Shown: positions 1 through 7,985 of the stretch, piece by piece
Layout: the number at the start of each line of letters is the position of its first letter
How positions within the stretch are numbered: the first letter of the stretch is position 1
Source: UBA8337 sp965658615
Lineage (GTDB): Bacteria; Pseudomonadota; Alphaproteobacteria; RS24
Length of the DNA: 47,979 nt
Assembly (NCBI GenBank): GCA_965658615.1
Contig: CBFHSX010000010.1
Location: 1-47,979, forward strand
Direction: 5' to 3'
Position numbers and translations under genes: made by a program
Notes under the pieces: generated by a model
Database searches by the model: none
What the model was told of the DNA's origin: nothing
Seen by the model: only the letters and a program-made list of their open reading frames with translations

Positions 1-1359
1 AAGATCCCCGACCTGCTGCAAGAGCTGGCGACGGTTGAGATGCACGCTATTCAGACCTCGGGCAATTGCATCCGCAATGTAACCTCGGACCAATATGCTG
101 CCGCCATTGAGGGCGAGGTCGAAGACCCGCGCATCATCTCCGAGATTATCCGCCAATGGTCGACCTTCCATCCGGAGTTTACCTATTTGCCGCGCAAGTT
201 CAAAATCGCCGTCACCGGCCATGAAAACGACCGCGCTGCCATTAAGTTGCACGATATCGGGCTGGTGGTGAAGAAAAACACTGCCGGTGAGGTGGGCTAT
301 GAAGTGCATGTCGGCGGGGGCCAAGGCCGCACGCCCTTCATCGCCAAAAAAATGGCCGATTTCGTTCCCAAGCAAAGCCTGCTCGCTTATCTGGAAGCGG
401 TGATGCGGGTGTATAATATGCTGGGGCGGCGCGACAATTCTTACAAAGCGCGGATCAAAATTCTCGTGCATGAGACCGGCGAAGCAGAAATGCGCCGCAT
501 GGTGGAAGAAGAATTCGCCAAGATCGACGCGTCCAAAATGCTGGCCGTGCCGCAGGCGGAAATCGAGCGTATCAGCGCTTATTTCGCCGCGCCGGATTTC
601 GAGACCCTGCCCGCCATCAGCGATGACTTCGAAGCCGCAAAAGCCGAAGATGCCGATTTTGCCCGCTGGGTACGCGCCAATGTGGTGGCGCATAAGCAAG
701 CCGGTTACGGCATCGTCAATATTTCGCTGAAGCCGATCGGCGGCGTGCCGGGCGATGCGACGGATGCGCAAATGGACGCGGTCGCCGAACTGGCCAAAGT
801 CTATTCATTTGACGAGGTGCGCGTCACACATGAGCAAAATCTGGTGCTGCCGCATGTGCAACTTGACGATATGAAAGCCGTCTATGATGTGCTGCGCGCC
901 AAAGATTTGTCGACCGCCAATCTCGGGCTTATCTCGGACGCAATTGCCTGCCCGGGGCTGGATTATTGCAATCTCGCCAATGCGCGCTCCATCCCGCTGG
1001 CGCAAGAAATTTCCGAGCGCTTCGCCGATCTCGACCGGCAATATGATATTGGCGAGCTGAAGATTAAAATCTCCGGCTGTATTAATGCCTGCGGCCACCA
1101 CCATGTCGGCCATATCGGCATTTTGGGTGTCGACAAAAAAGGCACGGAATTCTATCAGATCTCGCTTGGCGGGTCGGCTGATGAGAATGCCAGTATCGGC
1201 CAAATCACCGGCCGCGCTTTCACCGAGGAGACCATTGTCGACGCGATTGAAACGCTGGTCACCACGTATAAGGATGCGCGCCAAGAGGGCGAGCGTTTTA
1301 TCGACACCTATAATCGCATCGGCATGGAGCCGTTCAAGGAGCGCCTTTATGCCGAGTAA
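1..1359 (+). CDS. cysI: Nitrite/sulfite reductase hemoprotein (CysI type), 5' end cut by window
   Basis: The frame is open from base 1, so the gene starts before the window and about 450 codons are present. It reduces sulfite to sulfide by six electrons in cytoplasmic assimilatory sulfate reduction, using a siroheme coupled to a 4Fe-4S cluster. The first visible half carries the substrate-site stretch TSGNCIRNVT. The C-terminal half carries both halves of the cluster-siroheme signature, CPGLDYC (C-X5-C) and CINAC (C-X3-C). Its stop overlaps the DUF934 start by 11 bases, so the two are translationally coupled, a pairing common in proteobacteria. A ferredoxin-nitrite reductase shares this fold; the DUF934 partner favours sulfite. 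The missing N-terminus cannot be judged. Confidence 0.93.
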   Translation, partial: KIPDLLQELATVEMHAIQTSGNCIRNVTSDQYAAAIEGEVEDPRIISEIIRQWSTFHPEFTYLPRKFKIAVTGHENDRAAIKLHDIGLVVKKNTAGEVGYEVHVGGGQGRTPFIAKKMADFVPKQSLLAYLEAVMRVYNMLGRRDNSYKARIKILVHETGEAEMRRMVEEEFAKIDASKMLAVPQAEIERISAYFAAPDFETLPAISDDFEAAKAEDADFARWVRANVVAHKQAGYGIVNISLKPIGGVPGDATDAQMDAVAELAKVYSFDEVRVTHEQNLVLPHVQLDDMKAVYDVLRAKDLSTANLGLISDAIACPGLDYCNLANARSIPLAQEISERFADLDRQYDIGELKIKISGCINACGHHHVGHIGILGVDKKGTEFYQISLGGSADENASIGQITGRAFTEETIVDAIETLVTTYKDARQEGERFIDTYNRIGMEPFKERLYAE

Positions 1360-1882
1360 TTATCATTTGGTGGTCGATGGCGAGACAGCAAAAGAAGGCT
1401 GGGCCTATCTCAATGATGACGCGCCGTTGAGCGCCCCGGGCGACGCGCCCACCATTATCTCACTGACCCGTTTGAAAGCCGAAGCCGAGACTTTGCGCGC
1501 GCGCAATGCACCACTTGGCGTGGTGCTGGCGGCTGATGGCGACGGCAAAATCTCGCTTGGCGAGGATGTGCACGAGCTTGAACCCTATCTCGATATGCTG
1601 TCACTGGTCAGTCTGCGCTTTCCGATTTACCGCAATGGTCGCGGCTATTCGGCAGCGCGTGTGCTGCGCGAGCAGATGAATTTTACCGGCGAGCTTCGCG
1701 CCAGCGGCGAAGTGCTGTACGACCAATGGGCGATGATGGCCCGCTGCGGCATCAACGCTTTCGAATTGGCGAGCGACATTACGCTAGAAACTTTCAAAAC
1801 CGCTTTGGGCGAATTATCCGGCGCCTACCAACCGGCCGCCGACACACACCGCGGCGCCTTGTGGGCCCGGCACGCGAAATAG
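1349..1882 (+). CDS. DUF934 family protein, sulfite reductase partner
   Basis: A 177-residue cytoplasmic protein starting at ATG inside the last codons of cysI (11-base overlap, different frame). It matches the DUF934 family in the central region LEPYLDMLSLVSLRFPIYRNG (split here as LEPYLDMLSL then VSLRFPIYRNG) and the later region where GRGYSAARVLRE is followed by LRASGEVLYDQW. Family members sit directly behind cysI and are thought to help sulfite reduction, but no biochemical role is settled. The open frame extends further upstream, inside cysI, but the ATG at 1349 gives the usual family length. No signal peptide or membrane segment is seen. The next gene converges with no spacer. Confidence 0.88.
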   Translation: MPSNYHLVVDGETAKEGWAYLNDDAPLSAPGDAPTIISLTRLKAEAETLRARNAPLGVVLAADGDGKISLGEDVHELEPYLDMLSLVSLRFPIYRNGRGYSAARVLREQMNFTGELRASGEVLYDQWAMMARCGINAFELASDITLETFKTALGELSGAYQPAADTHRGALWARHAK

Positions 1883-2977
1883 CTATTTCTCCTCGCCCTG
1901 CTCGATATAAATCGAGCGACTGGGGAAGGCGAAGCCGGCATCGGCATCCTCGACGATTTTCTTGATGGCCAGCGCCAAATCTTGTTTGGCGGCCAGCCAG
2001 TCATACCATTTGGTGGTTTCGGTAAAGCAGTAGATCAGCATGTCGATTGAGCTATCGTTGAACTTATCGACATAGACGAGGTTCGGCACTTCGTGAATTT
2101 CCGTCACAAAACGCGGGTCATGGTCGAGCCAGTCGAGAATAGCCTCGCGAATGGTCGTCAATTGCACCGATGTCGTGCGGTATTCCAGCCCGATACTCCA
2201 TTTAATACGCCGCCGCGTCATATTCGAATAATTGACCAGCGCGTGGTCGGAAAACATATTATTCGGCACGGTGACCGGCACTTCGTCAAAGCGGCGCACC
2301 CGAGTCGAGCGAAAACCGATTTGCTCGATTGTGCCCTCAACCACGCCCTCAACCTCAACCCAATCACCCAGCTTGAAACGCCGCTCGATCAATATCGATA
2401 CGCCACCCAGCAGATTTTTGAACAAGTCTTGCGCGCCCAAGGCGACGGCCACACCGAACAGACCGAAACCGGCAATAATCGGCGCGATCTGAATACCCCA
2501 AATTTGCAGCACTGTCGCCACGCCGGTCAGCACAATGCCCCAGCGCAAAATCGTCAACAGCCAGCCGATAATCTCCGGCGACAGCATATCCTCGAGCCGC
2601 TTAAGCCCGATACCCAAGGGCGTGCTGGCGGCATAAAAGCTCCAGAAAATACCGATGGCAATAAAGGACCGGATGAGCTTATCGGCCAGCTCGGCCGCCA
2701 GACCGGCCAGTGGCAGGGCTTCGGCAGCGAAGAAGACACCCAGTATCAGAAAGAAGAATTTTACCGGACGTTGCAGCGCCTCGCGCAGCATATCGTCAAT
2801 CTCAGTCTCGGTACGGCGCGTGACACGCTCCAAGGCGCCCAGCGCAAAGCGTGTAAACAGCCCGCGCAGCGCGGCGAAAAACAGAAAAATACCCAGCGCC
2901 GTCATCAGATCAATAATTGAGATACCGAACGACCCGGCCTGCCAAACCTGATTTACCAAATCGAAAAATTCCTGCAT
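1883..2977 (-). CDS. MscS-family mechanosensitive ion channel
   Basis: A 364-residue inner-membrane channel protein of the small-conductance mechanosensitive family, which opens under membrane tension to release solutes. Hydrophobic segments lie at about residues 20-38, 73-90, 100-118, 142-162 and 166-182. The pore-helix and beta-domain signature follows: ALGAQDLFKN at about 179-188, then GTIEQIGFRSTRVRRFD, and the VPNN stretch at about 237-240. The ATG at 2977 is preferred because AAGGG lies just upstream; a GTG at 3001 in the same frame would add eight residues. The stop abuts that of the convergent DUF934 gene. The precise subfamily and any conduction selectivity cannot be read from sequence. 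Confidence 0.92.
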   Translation of the reverse strand: MQEFFDLVNQVWQAGSFGISIIDLMTALGIFLFFAALRGLFTRFALGALERVTRRTETEIDDMLREALQRPVKFFFLILGVFFAAEALPLAGLAAELADKLIRSFIAIGIFWSFYAASTPLGIGLKRLEDMLSPEIIGWLLTILRWGIVLTGVATVLQIWGIQIAPIIAGFGLFGVAVALGAQDLFKNLLGGVSILIERRFKLGDWVEVEGVVEGTIEQIGFRSTRVRRFDEVPVTVPNNMFSDHALVNYSNMTRRRIKWSIGLEYRTTSVQLTTIREAILDWLDHDPRFVTEIHEVPNLVYVDKFNDSSIDMLIYCFTETTKWYDWLAAKQDLALAIKKIVEDADAGFAFPSRSIYIEQGEEK

Positions 2978-3006
2978 GTCCTGCCCTTTTCGCTCTTGCA
3001 CTTGCC

Positions 3007-3375
3007 CTATGCTTGCGCCGGTGTCCAGACACCATCGATTTTTTCTTCGAGGAAATGCCGCCCCCGCGCATCTTCAATATCGACCAGCCAAATATCCGGG
3101 TCACGATTGACCTCGCGCGCCATAAGCGCATCGACCTCGCGCTCCGGCGTATCCGGCGGCACGACAACCCGCCATCGCCGGTCGCCATCCATATGCGTAA
3201 ATATTGTGAGCACGCCGGCCGTGCCGTCAAGTCGGTTGACGCGCACAAAAATACCGCCCGCATCCGTGTCGCCGCGCTTGGCGATATAAGCGGCTGCGCC
3301 ACCATCGACAAATGCACCCTGCACGCGGCGCACCAGCGCCTGCACAAAAAGCTCAGATTTCAATCGCAACGCCAT
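3007..3375 (-). CDS. DUF1491 family protein
   Basis: A small cytoplasmic protein of 122 residues from the ATG at 3375; a GTG at 3390 would add five. It fits the DUF1491 family, found mainly in Alphaproteobacteria, in length and in the pattern LKSELFVQALVRR near the N-terminus, GDTDAGGIFVRVNR in the middle and REVNRDPDIWLVDIEDA near the end. The family has no known function. It lies 29 bases upstream of the mscS start on the same strand, so the two may be co-transcribed. No catalytic motif, signal peptide or membrane segment is visible. Confidence 0.85.
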   Translation of the reverse strand: MALRLKSELFVQALVRRVQGAFVDGGAAAYIAKRGDTDAGGIFVRVNRLDGTAGVLTIFTHMDGDRRWRVVVPPDTPEREVDALMAREVNRDPDIWLVDIEDARGRHFLEEKIDGVWTPAQA

Positions 3376-3460
3376 GTCCCTTTTTAGCACGGTTCGGCAG
3401 CACGCCTAGCCTTGCCTTTCGCGGGTGCGCGGCCTATTTAAAAGGCGAAGGAGCCGCCTC

Positions 3461-3868
3461 ATGTCGCTTGAATCCCTAATTGATGATTTCGCCCTATTTG
3501 ACGATTGGGAAGACCGCTATCGCTATATTATTGAGCTTGGCAATGGCCTTGCACCGCTCAGCGATGCCGAACATAGCGAGGCCAATAAAGTGCCGGGCTG
3601 TGTCAGTCAGGTCTGGCTGGTGACCGAGCGCGAAGCCGACAAATTGGTATTTCGCGGCGATAGCGACGCGCATATTGTGCGCGGCCTGGTGGCTATATTG
3701 CTCGATCTTTACAACCATAAAACCGCGACCGAAATCGCCGCTGTCGATGCCGAAGCGGCCTTTAGCGAATTGGGCTTGGGCGAGCATTTGACACCGCAAC
3801 GCTCCAACGGTTTTTATTCCATGGTTCAGCGCATCCGCAATGATGCCGCTGCCATCGCTGCCGATTGA
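3461..3868 (+). CDS. sufE: SufE family sulfur acceptor protein
   Basis: A 135-residue cytoplasmic protein that accepts persulfide sulfur from a SufS-type cysteine desulfurase and stimulates Fe-S cluster assembly. The acceptor cysteine is Cys47 in KVPGCVSQVW. The N-terminal DWEDRYRYIIELG and the later SNGFYSMVQRIR are also typical of the family. The ATG at 3461 has GAAGGAG seven bases upstream; the reading frame opens at 3425 but lacks a ribosome site there. The suf operon itself is not in this window. The last 43 bases overlap the convergent DUF6456 gene. Confidence 0.93.
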   Translation: MSLESLIDDFALFDDWEDRYRYIIELGNGLAPLSDAEHSEANKVPGCVSQVWLVTEREADKLVFRGDSDAHIVRGLVAILLDLYNHKTATEIAAVDAEAAFSELGLGEHLTPQRSNGFYSMVQRIRNDAAAIAAD

Positions 3869-4590
3869 AGCCCGTAAAACACGGATAGCCGCGTCAGTGC
3901 CATTTTCAGCATCAGCTTGCCCGAGCGTTTCGGCAAGTCAAAGCCGCGCTCGCATTCTTCGAGGCCAATTTCCGAACAACACACCGCCAAGGCAATTTCG
4001 GCGAGACCCGGCCCGGCATAATCCAAGGCGGCTTGCAATTTGCGCCGCGCATCCAGCACATGGGCAGGCGCGTCGGGCGCGACATGCGTGCTGCTATCGA
4101 CAAACACGCTGCGCTGCCAATTCATGGTCTGGCGCGGGTGAAAGGCGGCGCGGTCATAATCGCGCATCAAGGCTTCACCGGCCTCGAAATCCAGCGCTTG
4201 CAAGCCATATCCCTTGGCTTGCTTGCGTGCTTTGAGCCATTGCAGCGGCGTGCCTTGGGCCCGACGCACAATGCGATCGCCGGTTGCAACGCCCTGAATG
4301 GCTTTGTGCTGTGCCAAAAAGCGTTCATCGCTTTTGCCGCTTAGCTGGCGGCGCAAGAAAGCGCGACCGGTCGGCGATAGCGATATTTTCTCCTCGCCCT
4401 GCAAAAGATCGGCTCGGCGCCAGGCCGAAATATGTGCCGCCTCAATGCGGGCATGGGCTTGCGGCTTTTTCTGCCCCTCTCGATACAGCCCAAATTGCCC
4501 GTCTGCCAGCGCACACAAATAGGCGCTGGGCTGCAACAGCTTTTTGCTGAACTGGCGCAATATGCGTTTATCGGCCGGGGTCATTATCAC
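3826..4590 (-). CDS. DUF6456 domain protein, putative DNA-binding
   Basis: A 254-residue basic cytoplasmic protein. The C-terminal part (about residues 165-240) looks like DUF6456: Arg-Arg-Lys-Leu-Gln-Ala-Ala (RRKLQAALDYAG), then CCSEIGLEECER and PKRSGKLMLKMAL. The spacing recalls the bacteriophage-type and sigma-like helix-turn-helix proteins annotated in alphaproteobacterial genomes. Its start overlaps the end of the DnaA-IV-like gene by 23 bases, so the two are an operon. The 3' end overlaps sufE by 43 bases on the opposite strand. Function is unknown; a regulatory role is inferred from the partner and the basic composition. Confidence 0.75.
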   Translation of the reverse strand: MIMTPADKRILRQFSKKLLQPSAYLCALADGQFGLYREGQKKPQAHARIEAAHISAWRRADLLQGEEKISLSPTGRAFLRRQLSGKSDERFLAQHKAIQGVATGDRIVRRAQGTPLQWLKARKQAKGYGLQALDFEAGEALMRDYDRAAFHPRQTMNWQRSVFVDSSTHVAPDAPAHVLDARRKLQAALDYAGPGLAEIALAVCCSEIGLEECERGFDLPKRSGKLMLKMALTRLSVFYGLQSAAMAAASLRMR

Positions 4591-4969
4591 CCTCCCAGCT
4601 TGTTTGAAAAATCTCGGTCAGGGCCAGCTCGGCAAAATGCAAGGCGCGGTCAATATTGGCATCATCGCGACGGTCTTCGACACGATGACAGCCATGCGCC
4701 ACGCTGGTGCGGTCGCGCTGCGAAAACGCTGCCAAGGCGGTATAGCTATGGCCGAAACCGATATGCGACAAATATTGGAAGGTCTGGCGCGCATCCGAGA
4801 GCCTGCGGCTACCCCGGCTTGGTCCCAAAAGATAGACCGGCTTCACGCCATAAACCGATTGGATGTAAGACAAAACAACACTGAGCTGGGCCAGACGCTT
4901 TGCATCCCCAAAATCTTTTACAGCAAACATGTCGCGCATTTGAGGCGCGTTCACAGACCGAGCGGGCAT
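4568..4969 (-). CDS. Free-standing DnaA domain IV-like helix-turn-helix protein
   Basis: A 133-residue protein whose residues about 30-103 resemble the C-terminal DNA-binding domain of the replication initiator DnaA, without the AAA+ ATPase. Seen are SDARQTFQYLSHI (helix with the Arg-Gln of the family) and RDRTSVAHGCHRVEDRRDD, equivalent to the DnaA signature helix that reads the DnaA box. The ATG at 4969 has AGAGG seven bases upstream. It is the first gene of a two-gene operon with DUF6456. It may bind DnaA-box-like sites or act as a transcription factor; neither is shown. Similar short proteins occur widely in Alphaproteobacteria. Confidence 0.8.
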   Translation of the reverse strand: MPARSVNAPQMRDMFAVKDFGDAKRLAQLSVVLSYIQSVYGVKPVYLLGPSRGSRRLSDARQTFQYLSHIGFGHSYTALAAFSQRDRTSVAHGCHRVEDRRDDANIDRALHFAELALTEIFQTSWEGDNDPGR

Positions 4970-5165
4970 TCACAACCTCTTATTCATTTACGCAAATTAT
5001 GCGCGGTCTCTTTCATCTGCGTATAATTACAGAAAAAGACAGCAAAATCATAGAGTTAAAATTACGCCAAACATTGCACTCGAAAAAACCGCTTCGGTTT
5101 GATTGCAGATGATGGCTTTTTTTGCTGTTATGGGAATACAAAACAAAAATAATAAGGAGGCCGAA
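4970..5165. promoter_or_regulatory. AT-rich divergent control region of the DNA-binding cluster
   Basis: A gap of 196 bases between the DnaA-IV-like gene (leftward) and the winged-helix gene (rightward), strikingly richer in A and T than its surroundings. It contains three similar short motifs: TTTACGCA at 4987-4994, its inverted relative around GCGTATAATTAC at 5019-5030, and ATTACGCC at 5061-5068. A perfect 6-base dyad AAACCG-CTT-CGGTTT lies at 5086-5100. These could be operator sites for one of the flanking regulators. No confident sigma-70 promoter could be placed. Confidence 0.45.
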
Positions 5166-5639
5166 ATGGCGCGCCGACAAAATCATAAATTGACCCAACA
5201 ACAACGACGCACCGCACAGGGTTTTACCCTGCCGGAACAAATCACCCCAAGCGTGCCCGGCATGACACGCGATAGCATGGATTTTATCAACACACTCTTG
5301 ATGAGCTATCGCTTCGGATCCAGCCTGTTTGACACGCCCACGCCACATCATGAGGACTGGATTATGCTGTTTGTCATTCTGACCAACGAATCTGAAGGCC
5401 GTGCGACAGTGACGAAAAACATTGTTGAAATTACCGGCCGCGCCTATGGCACGGTGCGCGCCTCGCTGCAACGTTTCGAGGAGCTTGGCTTTATCGAACC
5501 CAATCAGCGCATCGGGCGGTCTGAACTTTACGTGCCGACCGAGGCATTGAAAAAACACATTAACGGATTTGCCCGCGGCTTTTGGGGCGATGTGCGGCGC
5601 GCACGGGCGCAAAAAGCGCGCATCAAAGACCCGGCCTAA
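5166..5639 (+). CDS. Winged helix-turn-helix transcriptional regulator (MarR-like)
   Basis: A 157-residue protein with a basic N-terminus and a winged-helix domain at about residues 63-130. The recognition-helix region is VEITGRAYGTVRASLQRFEE and the wing follows at GFIEPNQRIGRSELYV. This is the arrangement of MarR and related two-state repressors, though the family cannot be named with certainty. The ATG at 5166 has a perfect AAGGAGG five bases upstream; earlier starts in the frame lack one. It diverges from the DnaA-IV-like/DUF6456 operon across an AT-rich gap, so it may regulate that operon or itself. The ligand is unknown. Confidence 0.78.
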   Translation: MARRQNHKLTQQQRRTAQGFTLPEQITPSVPGMTRDSMDFINTLLMSYRFGSSLFDTPTPHHEDWIMLFVILTNESEGRATVTKNIVEITGRAYGTVRASLQRFEELGFIEPNQRIGRSELYVPTEALKKHINGFARGFWGDVRRARAQKARIKDPA

Positions 5640-5719
5640 TAGCTAACTCAAAATTTGCCATGGTCGCTATTCAGCTTATGTGCTAGCCACACGCAAGTAA
5701 TTCGATAGCAGGGCATTTC

Positions 5720-6982
5720 ATGGAAAACGGCCAAACCGCACTAACCCCGCGCTGGGGCATTAATCCCATGGCTGCCTATTTGGGCGGCATCGCCACATGG
5801 TTTACCTCGCATGGCTTGCAATTCGTCATGGTGCCGACCTTAGTGGTTGTCACGCTGGGTGGCTCAGCCAGTCAGTTGGCAGCGGCGCAAGTGGCGCTGG
5901 CCCTGCCGCAAGTTTTCCTGATGCTTTATGCCGGCTCGGTCGCCGATAAGAATGACAGCCGCAAAATCCTTTTGCTGGTCAATCTGCTCGCCGCCATGCC
6001 CCCTATTGCACTTGGTTGGCTGACTTATTCGGGCCAGTTGGCCTATTGGCATATTATTGTTTTCGCCTCGCTGATGAGCATGGTCTTTGCTTTTATGGTG
6101 CCGACCCGCGACGCGCTTTTGTCGCGTGTCTCAACCACACATATGCAAGGCGCTGTGATGATGGCGCTGATGGCACAATTCGGCGCGCAATTGCTGGGCT
6201 TTATCTTGGCCGCTATTGCCGCACCCATAGCCGGCCCTTGGGCGCTATTGGCGCTGCAAGCCATTGCCTTATTGATCGGCTTTGCCTTCACCCTGGCCTT
6301 GCCGGATTTCCCGCCCATCGCGCACCCGCCCAGCGATGAGGACCCCGAACATATTGCCGATACGGGTTGGCGTTCAGGTTTCAATATTGTCTGGGGCTCA
6401 CCCATTATGCGGTCGGTGATTATTTCCTCAATGGGCACGGGCATTTTCTTTATCGGCATTTTTATGGTTACCCTGCCGCTCATCGTCACCGAAATTTTCG
6501 GCGGCGAGCAATTGGAAATCTCGCTGCTCAATCTGTGTTTTTGGGGCGGCACCATCGCCTCTACTGTCATTATGATGGCGCGACGCCCGATTGAGCGGCG
6601 CGGTCGCGCCATGGTCAGTGCGCTGATTATCGGCTGCATCGCGCTGATGTCTGTGCCGCTTGCACCGAATTTTTACACCGTCTGCGCCATTGCCGGTTTT
6701 TGGGGACTGGCCGCCGGGGTCAATATGACCATGGCCCGCACCATTGTGCAGGTCGAAGCACCGCCCGAGGCGCGCGCCCGCGTGCTGGCGTTTTACAGTC
6801 TCGGTTTTATGGGATCGGCGCCGGTCGGTTCGACCCTGACCGGTATTGCGACTGAATTTATCGGCCCGCTTTTGACGACCTTTATCTGCGCCGCGTCGTT
6901 TTTGGTGATGATTATCATCCTCATTGCCACGACGCCGGTCTGGTCGATCCGGCGCCGCGACGATGAGTTGGAAACGGCTTAG
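5720..6982 (+). CDS. MFS transporter, enterobactin-exporter (MFS_3) type
   Basis: A 420-residue inner-membrane protein with about 12 hydrophobic segments, alternating with short loops. After the second helix the loop reads GSVADKNDSRK, the usual MFS loop 2-3 motif GxxxDxxxRK. The overall layout, beginning with PMAAYLGGIATWFTSHGLQF, resembles the MFS_3 exporter group. The substrate cannot be told. The gene stands alone on its strand, and its last four bases overlap the end of the convergent crotonase gene. A soluble cytoplasmic tail ends in charged residues (RRRDDELETA). Confidence 0.85.
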   Translation: MENGQTALTPRWGINPMAAYLGGIATWFTSHGLQFVMVPTLVVVTLGGSASQLAAAQVALALPQVFLMLYAGSVADKNDSRKILLLVNLLAAMPPIALGWLTYSGQLAYWHIIVFASLMSMVFAFMVPTRDALLSRVSTTHMQGAVMMALMAQFGAQLLGFILAAIAAPIAGPWALLALQAIALLIGFAFTLALPDFPPIAHPPSDEDPEHIADTGWRSGFNIVWGSPIMRSVIISSMGTGIFFIGIFMVTLPLIVTEIFGGEQLEISLLNLCFWGGTIASTVIMMARRPIERRGRAMVSALIIGCIALMSVPLAPNFYTVCAIAGFWGLAAGVNMTMARTIVQVEAPPEARARVLAFYSLGFMGSAPVGSTLTGIATEFIGPLLTTFICAASFLVMIIILIATTPVWSIRRRDDELETA

Positions 6983-7890
6983 CTGAACTTGCGTTCATCC
7001 CACCACGGATAAAACTCCGGCAGGTCTTTGCTCGGGCTATCGGTAAATTCAGGGCTACGTTTTTCGAGGAATGACATCACGCCCTCTTTCGCATCACTTT
7101 GACGACCGCGGCCGAAAATCGCTTTACTGTCGACCTTATGCGCCTCCATCGGGTGATCGGCACCGAGCATGCGCCACATCATTTGCCGCGTCATGGAAAC
7201 CGATACGGGCGAGCTCATTTGCGTCATCTGACGGGCTATATCTTTAGCGCGGGCCAGCAGGTCCGCCTGCGGCACAATCTCGCTGATGAGACCGCCTTGA
7301 AGCGCCTCTTCAGCGCCGAACATCTCGCCCGAATAGCACCATTTCAGCGCTTGCGAAATACCGACAATGCGCGGCAGGAACCAGCTCGAGCACGCTTCCG
7401 GCACAATGCCGCGACGCGCAAAGACAAGACCGAAACGCGCATTATCCGAGGCGATACGAATGTCCATCGGCAATTGCATGGTCACGCCAACCCCGGCCGC
7501 CGCACCGTTAATGGCGCCGATAACCGGCTTGATGCTCTCGAAAATCCGCAAGGTCAGCCGACCACCGCCATCACGAATATCCTCGCTCGACCAGTTGATA
7601 GAACCGTCGGCGGCTAAGACATCCGATTTCTTGCCGCCATCGCTGCGTTCGGCATAGTCAAAAGTCTTATCGCCTTGCGACAAATCAGCGCCGGCGCAGA
7701 AGGCTCGTTCGCCATGGCCGGTCATAATAATGGCACGCACATTATCATCTGCATCGGCTTTGTCGAAAGCGTCAATAATCTCGTGCATCATGCGCGCGGT
7801 AAAGGCGTTCATGGCATCCGGCCGATGCAGGGTCAGCACCATAATGCCGTCTTTATCAATTTCGGTTTTAATCTGTTCATAATCTGACAT
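6979..7890 (-). CDS. Enoyl-CoA hydratase/isomerase family (crotonase)
   Basis: A 303-residue cytoplasmic crotonase-fold enzyme acting on acyl-CoA thioesters. The oxyanion-hole loops are visible as AFCAGADLS (about 63-71) and AINGAAAGVGVTMQL (about 126-140). A catalytic glutamate is likely at 165 in GIVPEACSSW. The second glutamate position of true hydratases lies in the loop with Gly-Val-Gly, so isomerase or hydratase activity cannot be separated. It has an insertion at about 74-108 and a C-terminal extension ending EFYPWWDERKF, which makes it longer than the usual 260 residues. GAGGGAG precedes its ATG. It diverges from the acyl-CoA ligase at 7986 across 95 bases, implying a shared pathway. 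Confidence 0.9.
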   Translation of the reverse strand: MSDYEQIKTEIDKDGIMVLTLHRPDAMNAFTARMMHEIIDAFDKADADDNVRAIIMTGHGERAFCAGADLSQGDKTFDYAERSDGGKKSDVLAADGSINWSSEDIRDGGGRLTLRIFESIKPVIGAINGAAAGVGVTMQLPMDIRIASDNARFGLVFARRGIVPEACSSWFLPRIVGISQALKWCYSGEMFGAEEALQGGLISEIVPQADLLARAKDIARQMTQMSSPVSVSMTRQMMWRMLGADHPMEAHKVDSKAIFGRGRQSDAKEGVMSFLEKRSPEFTDSPSKDLPEFYPWWDERKFS

Positions 7891-7927
7891 GGTTCTTCTC
7901 CCTCACTCAAATCGGTCATTTGTGAAC

Positions 7928-7955
7928 TTGCCGAAGCCTCCCATATCTCTATAGT
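7928..7955 (+). promoter_or_regulatory. Putative sigma-70 promoter of the acyl-CoA ligase operon
   Basis: TTGCCG at 7928-7933 and TATAGT at 7950-7955 are separated by 16 bases and lie 30 bases before the acyl-CoA ligase ATG. The region is the 95-base gap between two divergent genes of acyl-CoA metabolism. Confidence 0.45.
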
Positions 7956-7985
7956 TCTCGCAATGAGACATTTTGGAGGGATGTT

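Noticed and set aside
2093..2920. A 275-codon open frame on the plus strand
   Set aside because: It is antisense to the MscS channel gene, and its product is arginine- and glutamine-rich without any domain.
4978..5003. DnaA-box-like words near the DnaA-IV-like gene, as a possible replication origin
   Set aside because: The best word (TTATTCATT) matches only about six of nine positions of the DnaA box, and there is no cluster. The DnaA-like protein lacks the ATPase, so no origin can be claimed.
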